Part shown: one piece after another, positions 52,568 to 60,381 of the stretch | Layout: each line of letters begins with the position of its first letter | Numbering within the stretch: position 1 is the stretch's first letter | Assembly: GCF_013407955.1 (NCBI RefSeq) | Contig: NZ_JACCBU010000001.1 | Coordinates: 6,324,001 to 6,388,000, forward strand | Reading direction: 5' to 3' | Length of the DNA: 64,000 bases | Source of the DNA: Microlunatus parietis | Lineage (GTDB): Bacteria > Actinomycetota > Actinomycetes > Propionibacteriales > Propionibacteriaceae | The notes under the pieces: model-generated | Seen by the model: the letters and a program-made list of their open reading frames with translations, nothing else | Told to the model about the DNA's origin: nothing | Databases searched by the model: none | Position numbers and translations under genes: made by a program

Positions 52568-53425
52568 ATGACGCTGTCGCTGGACGATGTGCGCAACAAG
52601 CGCTTCCGGATGGCCCGCAAGTCGGGGTACGAGGTCCTGGAGGTCGATGAGTTCGTCGACGAGGTCGAAGAGGCCTTCGCTCAGCTGATCGAGGAGAACA
52701 AGAACCTCAAGAAGCAAATCGAGTCGCTGCGGGCCGCGCCAGTCCAGGACCCCGCAGCCTCCGATACCACGATCCTGCAGCCGGCGGCCCAGCCGGACGG
52801 CAAGCAGACCCTCGTCGTGACCACCGGCAAGGAGGCCAGCGCAGCGGTCGTGCGCCTGGTCGAGTTGTCGACCGAGCAGGCCGAGCGCCTGGTCTCGGAG
52901 GCCGAGGAGGACGCGAACCGGATCCGCGAGGAGGCCAACCGGTCGGCGCACCAGGTGACCACCGACGCGCGGACCCGGGCTGAGCGGGTCGAGTCCGAGG
53001 CTCGAGTGAACGCGGAGCGGGTGCAGTCCGACGCGACCGCTCGGGCCGCCCAGCTCGACCGTGAGATCGAGCAGCGCCGGATCGACATGTTCAGCGAGTT
53101 GGAGCGTCAGCGCGACCAGCTGAGCAACTCGGTGCGCGAGCTGCGCAACTTCGAGGCCAACTTCCGGAGCAACCTGACCGGCCAGCTGCGCCGGCACATC
53201 GACACGCTCGAGGCCTCCCGGGCCGAGCCGGTCGACACGCCGCAATTGGTCCGTGATCTGGACGACAAGCCGGAGCCCCGGTCGATGCGGGACAACAGCC
53301 AGAAGAACGGCACCGGCCCCTCGCCGTACGGTTCGTCGGTCGACAACGACTCGCCGACCCTCGGCGGCGGCTCGCCGACCAGCGACACGCCGCGTCTGGA
53401 CGCCCTCCTGGGTGACCAGCGCTGA
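52568..53425 (+). CDS. divIVA: polar growth scaffold DivIVA/Wag31
   Basis: This 285-residue coiled-coil protein starts with the conserved lipid-binding domain LSLDDVRNKRFRMARKSGYE and VDEFVDEVEEAF. It has a Gln/Pro linker (about 60-95), a second long coiled coil rich in AERVESEARVNAERVQSDA-type heptads (about 105-225) and a disordered tail. DivIVA/Wag31 marks the cell poles and directs apical peptidoglycan synthesis; the C-terminal tail is longer than the core. ATG 52568 has GAGGTG upstream. A terminator follows at 53463. Confidence 0.94.
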   Translation: MTLSLDDVRNKRFRMARKSGYEVLEVDEFVDEVEEAFAQLIEENKNLKKQIESLRAAPVQDPAASDTTILQPAAQPDGKQTLVVTTGKEASAAVVRLVELSTEQAERLVSEAEEDANRIREEANRSAHQVTTDARTRAERVESEARVNAERVQSDATARAAQLDREIEQRRIDMFSELERQRDQLSNSVRELRNFEANFRSNLTGQLRRHIDTLEASRAEPVDTPQLVRDLDDKPEPRSMRDNSQKNGTGPSPYGSSVDNDSPTLGGGSPTSDTPRLDALLGDQR

Positions 53426-53462
53426 CCAGACCGTGATCGACGCCTGAACCCATCATCGGTCG

Positions 53463-53494
53463 AACCCCGCACCTCGAAGGTGCGGGGTTCTTCC
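53463..53494 (+). terminator. terminator hairpin after divIVA
   Basis: AACCCCGCACCT (53463-53474) pairs perfectly with 53478-53489 across a three-base loop, followed by CTTCC. It marks the end of the division cluster. Confidence 0.85.
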
Positions 53495-53523
53495 ATGCCC
53501 GGCCCGCCCCGGTGATCATCGAG

Positions 53524-53572
53524 CGGACGCAAATGGCAACTTCCGCTCGCCATCCGCTGCCCTTTGCGTCCG
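53524..53572. repeat. 49-bp inverted-repeat element
   Basis: Arms CGGACGCAAATGGCA (53524-53538) and its reverse complement (53558-53572) differ at one position; loop of 19 bases. It lies 30 bases past the divIVA terminator. Different in sequence from the GACCGGTC elements. Confidence 0.75.
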
Positions 53573-54133
53573 ATCGATTCAGATCGAGGCACGTCACCCG
53601 CCGACCCGACCGCCGCGCGGGTCGCATCCCCACGCATCGCCCACCGTCGCGCCGACTTCAACGTCCGCGCGGACTCCGCTCGGCCCGGTTCCGCTGGGCC
53701 CGGTCTCCGCTGGGCCCGGTCTCCGCTGGGCCCGGATTCCACTCGGCCCGGATTCCACTCCATGCGGACTCCGCCCGCGCCTACTCCATCGCGTGCCACG
53801 ACATCAGCTGCCGCGCCTCCTCCATCACGCAGACTCGCCTGCGCCGACTCGCCCGATCTCTCCAGCGCTCGCGCGGGCTTGATCGCTCACGCGGCGTCGC
53901 CCCAGCTCCCGTGCGGTGTTCGCCGTTCCCGTGCTGCGCGCGGAAACGGGCGAGGCTAAGAGGAGGCTGAAATATCGGCTCGACGCCGATTGTTTCCGCT
54001 CCAGGATTCGGGAAATCGGCCACGAAACACGAGTCCATCGTTGAAGATAGAGCGAATCGCCCCTACTCTCCCTTGGGTCACTGCTACCCGGAGAACGGGA
54101 CGGCGCCGCATTACCTCCGAAGGGGGGATCACG
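53573..54133. other. divIVA-traR intergenic region
   Basis: About 560 bases with a 16-bp tandem array (53676-53770) and otherwise GC-rich sequence; open frames are Arg/Ser-rich and unconvincing. The last 150 bases are less GC-rich and should hold the promoter of the zinc-finger gene. Confidence 0.5.
53676..53770. repeat. six ~16-bp tandem copies
   Basis: Unit CCGCTGGGCCCGGTCT at 53691 and 53707, with variants at 53676 (15 bp), 53723, 53739 and 53755 becoming progressively degenerate to the right. Confidence 0.85.
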
Positions 54134-54988
54134 ATGAGCACGACCAAGAAGTCGTCGGCGAAGAAGACGCCGAGCAAGGACGGTCGGGCCTCGGGATCGG
54201 CACCGGCCCGATCGGCTCGATCATCGAAGACTGCGGCGTCGAGCGCTCCGAAGGCAGCATCGCGTGAGGGATCACGGTCCAAGCGGGACGACACCACCCC
54301 GTCGACCCCGGCCGTGCAGAAGCGGGCAGCGAAGTCGGCCGCCAAGCCGACGACGAAGAAGACCGGCACGACGAAGCGGTCCACCTCGAAGACTCCGGCT
54401 GCGAAGCGGTCCGCCGCGACCGGCCGGACCTCGAAGCGGACCGGCACCCGGTCTCGGCAAGCCCCTGCGAGCAAGCGGTCCGACACCGACCGCACGACCT
54501 CGACCACCAACCCGGCCGACACAGCCCTGACCCCTCGGAGCGACCCCATGACCAGCGAAGCCGCACCGGCAGCCACCGTCAAGCCCGTCAAGCCCTCGTC
54601 CCTTCCGGTCCGGGAAGGCGAAGACCCCTGGACCAAGGCCGAGCTCGACGAGGTGAGGGAAACCCTCGAGTCCGACATCGAACGCTTCACCGCCCAGCTC
54701 GCCGCGTCCAACGCCGAACTGGTTGGGATGCTCCGGGACGGCGCCGAGGGCGCCGGCCGGGACCCGGCCGACGTCGGCTCGGCGAACTTCGAGCGCGACG
54801 CCGAGATGTCCCTGGTCAACAACGCCGCCGAGATGCTGGAGCAGTCCCGGCTCGCCCTGCGCCACATCGATCAGGGGATCTACGGCAGTTGCGACAACTG
54901 CGGCAACCCGATCGGCAAGGGCCGGCTGTTGGCCTTCCCGAGGGCGACGCTCTGCGTCACCTGCAAGCAGCGCGAGGAACGGCGATAA
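54134..54988 (+). CDS. TraR/DksA zinc-finger protein with histone H1-like N-terminus
   Basis: This 284-residue protein has a first half (about residues 1-145) that is almost only Lys, Ser, Thr, Ala, Arg and Pro (for example KKSSAKKTPSKDG and RAAKSAAKPTTKKTGTTKRS), like histone H1 tails. The C-terminal half (about 160-284) is a DksA/TraR domain with a coiled coil (ELDEVRETLESDIERFTAQL) and the C4 zinc finger CDNCGNPIGKGRL...CVTCK. DksA-like proteins enter the RNA polymerase secondary channel; the basic tail would bind DNA or RNA. ATG 54134 has AGGGGGGAT upstream; a longer frame is rejected. It precedes lspA, as in Streptomyces. Confidence 0.9.
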   Translation: MSTTKKSSAKKTPSKDGRASGSAPARSARSSKTAASSAPKAASREGSRSKRDDTTPSTPAVQKRAAKSAAKPTTKKTGTTKRSTSKTPAAKRSAATGRTSKRTGTRSRQAPASKRSDTDRTTSTTNPADTALTPRSDPMTSEAAPAATVKPVKPSSLPVREGEDPWTKAELDEVRETLESDIERFTAQLAASNAELVGMLRDGAEGAGRDPADVGSANFERDAEMSLVNNAAEMLEQSRLALRHIDQGIYGSCDNCGNPIGKGRLLAFPRATLCVTCKQREERR

Positions 54989-55593
54989 CCGAGAACAGCA
55001 CGGCCCAGGACGAGTCCCGGCCGCCCACCCATCTGCTCCGCCTGCGGCTGCTCTATGCCGCCGTGGCCGTCATCGGCGTCACGCTCGACCTGATCACCAA
55101 GGTGATGGCAGTGGCCTGGCTGAATCCGGCCGACCCGGTGCACCTGCTCGGCGGGCTGCTCCGGCTGCAGCTGGTCCGCAATCCCGGCGCGGCGTTCAGC
55201 CTCGGTGAGAACTTCACGCCGGTGTTCGCCGTGCTGTCGGCGGCGGTGCTGGTCGGCGTCGTGCTGTTCGGCGTCCGGCGGATCGGGCACACCGGCTGGG
55301 CGGTTGCCTTCGGCCTGGTCTCGGCCGGCGTCGCCGGCAACCTGATCGACCGGTTGTTCCGGGCCCCCGGCCCGCTGCACGGGCACGTCGTCGACTTCCT
55401 GCAGCTGCCGTACTGGCCGATCTTCAACGTCGCCGACATGTGCATCACGGCGGCGGCGATCTTGATCATCGTCCTCTCGGTGATCAAGAACATCGGCCTG
55501 GACGGCAAGCGGCTGGCGCCGACTCCGCGGACCCGCCGGGATCCGCCGGCCGAACGTACGCCGAACGAGCCGGGACCGGCGAGCACCGACTGA
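54985..55593 (+). CDS. lspA: lipoprotein signal peptidase, with non-standard start
   Basis: This signal peptidase II has four membrane helices, RNPGAAFSLGE, and the catalytic aspartates in GNLIDRLFR and FNVADMCI. It cleaves prolipoproteins such as the LivK, RNase and DUF3558-type precursors in this window. No ATG or GTG exists between the previous stop and the first helix. The frame can start at ATA 54985, which overlaps the traR TAA (ATAA) and has GAGGA six bases upstream, giving 202 residues; otherwise at TTG 54889 deep inside traR. The C-terminal 30 residues are a polar tail. It overlaps rluD. Confidence 0.88.
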   Translation: MTENSTAQDESRPPTHLLRLRLLYAAVAVIGVTLDLITKVMAVAWLNPADPVHLLGGLLRLQLVRNPGAAFSLGENFTPVFAVLSAAVLVGVVLFGVRRIGHTGWAVAFGLVSAGVAGNLIDRLFRAPGPLHGHVVDFLQLPYWPIFNVADMCITAAAILIIVLSVIKNIGLDGKRLAPTPRTRRDPPAERTPNEPGPASTD

Positions 55594-56522
55594 TGTCCTC
55601 GTCGACGCGGGTCATGCTGATCCCGGACGGGCTGGACGGCGAACGGGTCGACGCGGCCGTGGCCCGGATGCTCGGCCTGTCCCGGACCCGGATCGCCGGC
55701 CTGGTCGAGCAGGGCCAGGTCCTCCTCGACGGCAAGCCGGCCGGCAAGTCGGACCGGGTCCGGGCCCACTCCATGCTCGAGGTGGAGCTGGAGCCGGAAC
55801 GGCCGGCGGCCGAGGTGGCGCCGCAGACGGTGGCCGACCTCAAGATCGTGTACGACGACGACGACATCGTCGTGATCGACAAGCCGGTCGGCGTGGCCGC
55901 GCATCCGAGTGTCGGCTGGGCCGGCCCGACCGTGCTCGGCCACCTGGCCGGAGCCGGGTTCCGGATCACCACGTCCGGCGTCCCGGAGCGGAAGGGGATC
56001 GTGCAGCGGCTGGACGTCGGCACCTCCGGCCTGATGGTGGTGGCCAAGAGCGAGCACGCGTACACGATGCTGAAGCGGGCGTTCCGCTCCCGGACCGTCG
56101 ACAAGACGTACCACACGCTGGTGCAGGGGCATCCGGACCCGTTCCACGGCACGATCGACGCGCCGATCGGCCGGCACCCGTCGGCCGACTACAAGATGGC
56201 GATCATGGACGGCGGCCGGCACAGCATCACCCACTACACGACGCTGGAGGCGTTCGTCGGGGCGACGCTGCTCGAAGTCACCCTGGAGACCGGCCGGACG
56301 CACCAGATCCGGGTGCACATGGCGGCGATCCGACATCCCTGCGTCGGCGACCCGATGTACGGCGCGAACCCGGTGCTCGCCCAGCGGCTGGGCCTGGACC
56401 GCCAGTGGCTGCACGCGGTCCGCCTCGGCTTCACCCACCCGCGGACCCAGGAGTACGTGAGTTTCGACTCCGACTATCCGGCCGACCTGGCGCACGCCCT
56501 GGAGCTCGTCCGGACCGGTTGA
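55593..56522 (+). CDS. RluD-family 23S rRNA pseudouridine synthase
   Basis: This 309-residue protein has an N-terminal S4 RNA-binding domain (RVDAAVARMLGLSRTRIAGL) and a RluA/RluD catalytic domain with the Asp in GIVQRLDVGTSGLMVVAK, TYHTLVQGHP and LETGRTHQIRVHMAAIRHP. It isomerises uridines in large-subunit rRNA helix 69 or a related site. The residue before RLD is Gln where RluD of E. coli has His. The ATG shares its A with the lspA stop (TGATG), so the two are coupled, as in many bacteria. Confidence 0.9.
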   Translation: MSSSTRVMLIPDGLDGERVDAAVARMLGLSRTRIAGLVEQGQVLLDGKPAGKSDRVRAHSMLEVELEPERPAAEVAPQTVADLKIVYDDDDIVVIDKPVGVAAHPSVGWAGPTVLGHLAGAGFRITTSGVPERKGIVQRLDVGTSGLMVVAKSEHAYTMLKRAFRSRTVDKTYHTLVQGHPDPFHGTIDAPIGRHPSADYKMAIMDGGRHSITHYTTLEAFVGATLLEVTLETGRTHQIRVHMAAIRHPCVGDPMYGANPVLAQRLGLDRQWLHAVRLGFTHPRTQEYVSFDSDYPADLAHALELVRTG

Positions 56523-56577
56523 GCCTGCCGACCCGTACCCAAGGGGGAGCCGATGTGGCCAGGCAGCGTCGGGACGC

Positions 56578-56583
56578 TAGTGT
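56578..56583 (+). promoter_or_regulatory. -10 box of pyk (leaderless)
   Basis: TAGTGT ends six bases before GTG 56590. Confidence 0.65.
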
Positions 56584-56589
56584 CGATCC

Positions 56590-58005
56590 GTGCGTAGAGC
56601 GAAAATTGTCTGCACCCTCGGGCCGGCCACGTCGGCCCCGGAGCGCCTCATCGAACTCGTCAAAGCCGGGATGGACGTGGCCCGGCTGAACATGAGCCAC
56701 GGCGACTATGCCGATCACGAGCACAACCTGACCGGCGTCCGCCGGGCCGCCAAGATCACCGGCCGGCCGGTCGGGGTGCTGGTGGACCTGCAGGGGCCCA
56801 AGATCAGGCTCGGCCGGTTCGCCGCCGGCAAGGAGGTGCTCGCCTACGGCGCGACCTTCACGATCACGACCGACGACATCGAGGGCGATGTCCGTCGCTG
56901 TTCGACCACGTACAAGGATCTGCCGGGGGACGTGAAGCCCGGCGACACGATCTTGATCGACGACGGCCGGCTCACCCTGCGCGCGACCTCGGTGACCGAC
57001 ACCGACGTGGTGACCCGGGTCGAGGTCGGCGGCCCGATCAGCAACAACAAGGGGATCAACCTGCCGGGGGTCGCGGTGAGCGTCCCGGCCATGAGCGAGA
57101 AGGACATCGAGGATCTGCGCTGGGCGCTGCGGCACGGCGTCGACATGATCGCGCTGTCCTTCGTCCGCAACGCCGCCGACGTCGATCTCGTCCACAAGAT
57201 CATGGACGAGGAGGGTCGCCGGGTGCCGGTGATCGCCAAGATCGAGAAGCCGCAGGCGGTGGAGAACCTCGACGAGATCATCGACGCCTTCGACGCGTTC
57301 ATGGTGGCCCGTGGTGATCTTGGTGTGGAACTGCCGCTGGAAGAGGTTCCGCTGGTGCAGAAGCGGATCGTGACCGCGGCCCGGCGCTGGGCCAAGCCGG
57401 TGATCGTCGCCACCCAGATGCTGGAGTCGATGATCTCCGCGCCGCGGCCGACCCGCGCCGAAGCCTCCGACGTCGCGAACGCGATCCTGGACGGCGCGGA
57501 CGCGGTGATGCTTTCCGGCGAGACCAGCGTCGGCCAGTATCCGGTGGTCACCGTCGAGACGATGGCCCGGATCGTGGTCAACACCGAGGAACACGGCCTG
57601 GAGCAGGTGCACGACATCGTCTGGGACCCGCACACGACGAGTGGTGTGATCACCAAGGCCGCCGCCGAGGTCGCGGAGCGGATCGACGCGAAGTATCTGG
57701 TGGCGTTCACCCACACGGGCGACTCGGCCCGCCGGATGTCCCGGCTCCGCTCGTCGATCCCGGTGCTCGCGTTCACCCCGATCGAGGCGACCCGGCAGGC
57801 GCTGACGCTGACGTGGGGTACGGAGTCGTTCCTGGTGCCGATGGTCGGGCACACCGACGACATGATCCGCCAGGTCGACAAGGCGCTGATGGAGTCGGGC
57901 CGGATCGCCGAGGGCGAACGGGTCGTGATCGTCGCCGGCTCCCCGCCCGGGGTCGCCGGCCACACCAACATGGTCCGGGTCCGCCGGATCGGCGCCCCGC
58001 TCTGA
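56590..58005 (+). CDS. pyk: pyruvate kinase
   Basis: This 471-residue glycolytic enzyme converts phosphoenolpyruvate and ADP to pyruvate and ATP. It has RRAKIVCTLGPATS, ARLNMSHGDYADH, DLQGPKIRLGRF, the catalytic-loop VIAKIEKPQAVENLDEII, MVARGDLGVELPLEEV and KPVIVATQMLESMI with the C-terminal domain VAFTHTGDSARRMSRLRS. Length and domain order (barrel with inserted B domain, then C domain) are normal. It is a single gene with leaderless promoter and terminator; pyk lies near the pdtaR-type regulator in Mycobacterium too. Confidence 0.97.
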   Translation: MRRAKIVCTLGPATSAPERLIELVKAGMDVARLNMSHGDYADHEHNLTGVRRAAKITGRPVGVLVDLQGPKIRLGRFAAGKEVLAYGATFTITTDDIEGDVRRCSTTYKDLPGDVKPGDTILIDDGRLTLRATSVTDTDVVTRVEVGGPISNNKGINLPGVAVSVPAMSEKDIEDLRWALRHGVDMIALSFVRNAADVDLVHKIMDEEGRRVPVIAKIEKPQAVENLDEIIDAFDAFMVARGDLGVELPLEEVPLVQKRIVTAARRWAKPVIVATQMLESMISAPRPTRAEASDVANAILDGADAVMLSGETSVGQYPVVTVETMARIVVNTEEHGLEQVHDIVWDPHTTSGVITKAAAEVAERIDAKYLVAFTHTGDSARRMSRLRSSIPVLAFTPIEATRQALTLTWGTESFLVPMVGHTDDMIRQVDKALMESGRIAEGERVVIVAGSPPGVAGHTNMVRVRRIGAPL

Positions 58006-58011
58006 ACGGCC

Positions 58012-58062
58012 GAGTCGCCACCAACGCACCGAATTCCGTGGTGTGCTGGTGGCGACTCGTTT
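58012..58062 (+). terminator. terminator hairpin after pyk
   Basis: GAGTCGCCACCA (58012-58023) pairs with 58047-58058, with further CAC/GTG pairs inside, followed by GTTT. It sits between pyk and the opposing tRNA gene. Confidence 0.75.
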
Positions 58063-58066
58063 GCCG

Positions 58067-58149
58067 TGCCGGGAAGGGGAGTCGAACCCCTATGTCCTTT
58101 CGGACAGACGGGTTTGAGCCGTCCGCGTATACCATTCCGCCACCCCGGC
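58067..58149 (-). tRNA. tRNA-Leu (anticodon CAA)
   Basis: Minus-strand cloverleaf of 83 bases: acceptor GCCGGGG with TCCCGGC plus discriminator A, a D arm, anticodon stem GACGG/CCGTC with loop CTCAAAC (anticodon CAA, reads UUG), a long variable arm TGTCCGAAAGGACA typical of class II tRNAs, and T arm AGGGG-TTCGACT-CCCCT. The 3' CCA is not encoded. Confidence 0.96.
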
Positions 58150-58217
58150 CGGGGCCCGGAACATTCTGCCACATCCCTCCAGCCGTGGTGAGAATCGGCT
58201 CCGTAACAACGCTGCTC

Positions 58218-58223
58218 TAAAGT
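58218..58223 (+). promoter_or_regulatory. -10 box of ANTAR regulator gene (leaderless)
   Basis: TAAAGT ends seven bases before GTG 58231; the alternative GTG at 58222 lies inside the box. Confidence 0.65.
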
Positions 58224-58230
58224 GTCTCCC

Positions 58231-58848
58231 GTGACGAACGAGAAGAACGACCCCGGGGCCACCTCGCCCACCCGCGTGCTGGTGGCCGAGGACGAGGTGC
58301 TCATCCGCACCGACCTGGTCGAAATGCTCACCGAAGAGGGGTACGAAGTCGTCGGCGAAGCCGGCGACGGCGAGCAGGCGATCGAACTGGCCACACAGCT
58401 GCGGCCGGACCTGGTGGTGCTGGATGTCAAGATGCCCAAGCTGGACGGGATCAGTGCCGCCGAGAAGATCGCCGGTGAGCGGATCGCCCCGGTGGTGATG
58501 CTGACCGCCTTCAGCCAGCGGGACCTGGTCGACCGGGCCAGCAAGGCGGGCGCGATGGCGTACGTCGTGAAGCCGTTCGGCAAGTCCGATCTGGTGCCGG
58601 CGATCGAGATCGCCGCCGCCCGGTTCGCCGAGATCAAGGCGGTCGAGGCCGAGGTCAGCGATCTGACCGAGCGGCTGGAATCGCGCAAGATCGTGGACCG
58701 GGCCAAGGGCATGCTGCAGGCCGGTCTCGGGCTGACCGAGCCGGAAGCGTTCCGCTGGATCCAGAAGACGGCGATGGACCTGCGCAAGTCGATGCGCGAG
58801 GTCGCCGAGGGTGTCATCGAGCACGGCGCGGGATCCAAGAAGAAGTAG
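58231..58848 (+). CDS. pdtaR: ANTAR-domain response regulator (PdtaR-like)
   Basis: This 205-residue protein has an N-terminal receiver domain (VLVAEDEVLIRTDLVEML, phospho-acceptor Asp in LVVLDVKMPKLDG, TAFSQRDLV and Lys in VVKPFGKSDL) and a C-terminal ANTAR RNA-binding domain (LESRKIVDRAKGMLQAGLGL and EAFRWIQKTAMDLRKSMREVAE). This is the architecture of PdtaR (Rv1626), which binds paired hairpins in mRNA leaders and controls antitermination after phosphorylation by PdtaS. The kinase is not in the window. GTG 58231 is set by the leaderless promoter. Confidence 0.92.
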   Translation: MTNEKNDPGATSPTRVLVAEDEVLIRTDLVEMLTEEGYEVVGEAGDGEQAIELATQLRPDLVVLDVKMPKLDGISAAEKIAGERIAPVVMLTAFSQRDLVDRASKAGAMAYVVKPFGKSDLVPAIEIAAARFAEIKAVEAEVSDLTERLESRKIVDRAKGMLQAGLGLTEPEAFRWIQKTAMDLRKSMREVAEGVIEHGAGSKKK

Positions 58849-58923
58849 CGCAGCACGCGCACGCGGCGCTGCATCGTTGCGTGATGCGGTCATGTAACGA
58901 ACACGAAACTCACTCAGCGGAAC

Positions 58924-58954
58924 TGGACAGCGCAGCGGTGAGTCGTCGTAGTGT
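58924..58954 (+). promoter_or_regulatory. possible promoter of the liv operon
   Basis: TGGACA (58924-58929) and TAGTGT (58949-58954) with 19-base spacing, about 100 bases before livK. Confidence 0.4.
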
Positions 58955-59051
58955 TCATCATGCTTGGCAACCCGGCCGTGGATTCCGGATGTCGGAATTC
59001 CGCGGCCGGCCGTGATTCAGCTCGTGGTCGAGCTGCCCAGGAGGAGGAACA

Positions 59052-60275
59052 GTGCTTAATCGACGGCTTGCGAAGGTCGGTGTCGCGACCCTGGTCGCCG
59101 CAGCCCTGGCACTGACCGGATGCGGTCAGCGTGGGGGCGACGGAGACCCGGGCGGCGGTGCCGGCGATGAGAAGAAGATTGCCAAGATCGGCGTCATCTC
59201 ACCGATGAGTGGCGGGCTCTCCGCGCTCGGGCTCGGCATTCAGAACTCGGTGGATCTCGCGATCAAGCAGGCGAACGCGAACAACGAGATTCCCGGCTGG
59301 ACCCTGCAGATCGATGTCAAGGACGACGAGGCGAAGAGCGACGTCGGCCTGAACGCCGCGACCGCGCTGTCCTCGGATCCGGAGGTCGTCGCCGTTGTCG
59401 GAACGCTGAACACCAGCGTCGCCCAGGGCGTCCAGCCGGTCCTGAACGGCAAGAAGATCGCCATGGTGTCGCCGGCCAACACCGGCCCGGCGCTGACCCG
59501 CGGCGAGGACTACGCGAACAGCCCGAAGCGGCTCTACCCGAACTACTTCCGGACCTGCGCCACGGACGACGTCCAGGGCCCGTTCGCCGCGAAGTACCTC
59601 TACAACACGGCGAAGTTCACCAAGGTGGCCACGGTCAACGACAAGAAGGCCTACGGCGCAGGCCTGGTGAAGACGTTCAGCGACGCGTTCACCGAGCTCG
59701 GCGGCCAGATTGTCGCGGCCGAGACGATCAACCCCGACGACAAGGACTACTCGGCGGTGATCACCCAGATCAAGGCGACCAATCCGCAGGCGCTCTACTA
59801 CGGCGGCGAGTACCCGCAGGCCGGCCCGCTGAGCCAGCAGATGAAGGCCGCCGGCCTGGACATCCCACTGATGGGCGGCGACGGCATCTTCGACCCGGCG
59901 TTCATCCAGCAGGCCGGTTCCGAGTCCGACGGCGACCTCGCCACCTCGGTCGGCGCCCCGGTGGAGAACCTGCCGACGGCGAAGACCTTCGTGGCCGATT
60001 ACGAGGCCGCCGGCTACTCCGACCCGTACGCCGCGTACGGACCGTACGCCTACGACGCGGCCCGCGCGATCATCGAAGGCCTCAAGGTCTCGCTCAAGGA
60101 CGCCGAGAGTGTCGAGGACGCCCGGCAGGCGACCATCGACGCGATCGGGAAGGTGAGCTTCGACGGCGCCACCGGCAAGGTCGCCTTCGACGAGTACGGC
60201 GACGCGACGACCAAGATCCTCACCGTCTACAAGGTGACCGACCAGAAGTGGGCGGCGGTCGAGACCGGCAGTTGA
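59052..60275 (+). CDS. livK: branched-chain amino-acid ABC transporter, substrate-binding lipoprotein
   Basis: This 407-residue protein has a lipoprotein signal peptide (ALALTGCG, acylated Cys about residue 24), a Gly/Asp-rich linker and a type I periplasmic-binding fold: IGVISPMSGGLSALGLGIQN, VDLAIKQANANNEIPGW, AVVGTLNTSVAQGVQPVL, VNDKKAYGAGL and PQALYYGGEYPQAGPL. It captures leucine, isoleucine, valine or related amino acids at the cell surface for LivHMGF. GTG 59052 has a strong GGAGGAGGAA upstream. A strong hairpin separates it from livH, as often seen to let the binding protein be made in excess. Confidence 0.93.
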   Translation: MLNRRLAKVGVATLVAAALALTGCGQRGGDGDPGGGAGDEKKIAKIGVISPMSGGLSALGLGIQNSVDLAIKQANANNEIPGWTLQIDVKDDEAKSDVGLNAATALSSDPEVVAVVGTLNTSVAQGVQPVLNGKKIAMVSPANTGPALTRGEDYANSPKRLYPNYFRTCATDDVQGPFAAKYLYNTAKFTKVATVNDKKAYGAGLVKTFSDAFTELGGQIVAAETINPDDKDYSAVITQIKATNPQALYYGGEYPQAGPLSQQMKAAGLDIPLMGGDGIFDPAFIQQAGSESDGDLATSVGAPVENLPTAKTFVADYEAAGYSDPYAAYGPYAYDAARAIIEGLKVSLKDAESVEDARQATIDAIGKVSFDGATGKVAFDEYGDATTKILTVYKVTDQKWAAVETGS

Positions 60276-60286
60276 CCATCATTACC

Positions 60287-60321
60287 TCGGCGCGAGGCTC
60301 CCACCCGGAGCCTCGCGCCGA
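60287..60321 (+). terminator. hairpin between livK and livH
   Basis: Perfect 15-bp stem (60287-60301 with 60307-60321), five-base loop, only a weak T tail (ACTTG). It is probably an attenuator or mRNA-stabilising structure. Confidence 0.7.
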
Positions 60322-60381
60322 ACTTGTACCGGGCGTCTTGAAGGTGCAGCTGCGGGAAGTGGATGAGAGGAGCTTGACCTC

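Noticed and set aside
53512..53970. Plus-strand frames between divIVA and the zinc-finger gene
   Set aside because: Products are Arg/Ser/Pro-rich repeats generated by the 16-bp array; no start or domain supports them.
58222..58230. Upstream GTG start of the ANTAR regulator
   Set aside because: It falls within the TAAAGT -10 box and so cannot be transcribed from that promoter.
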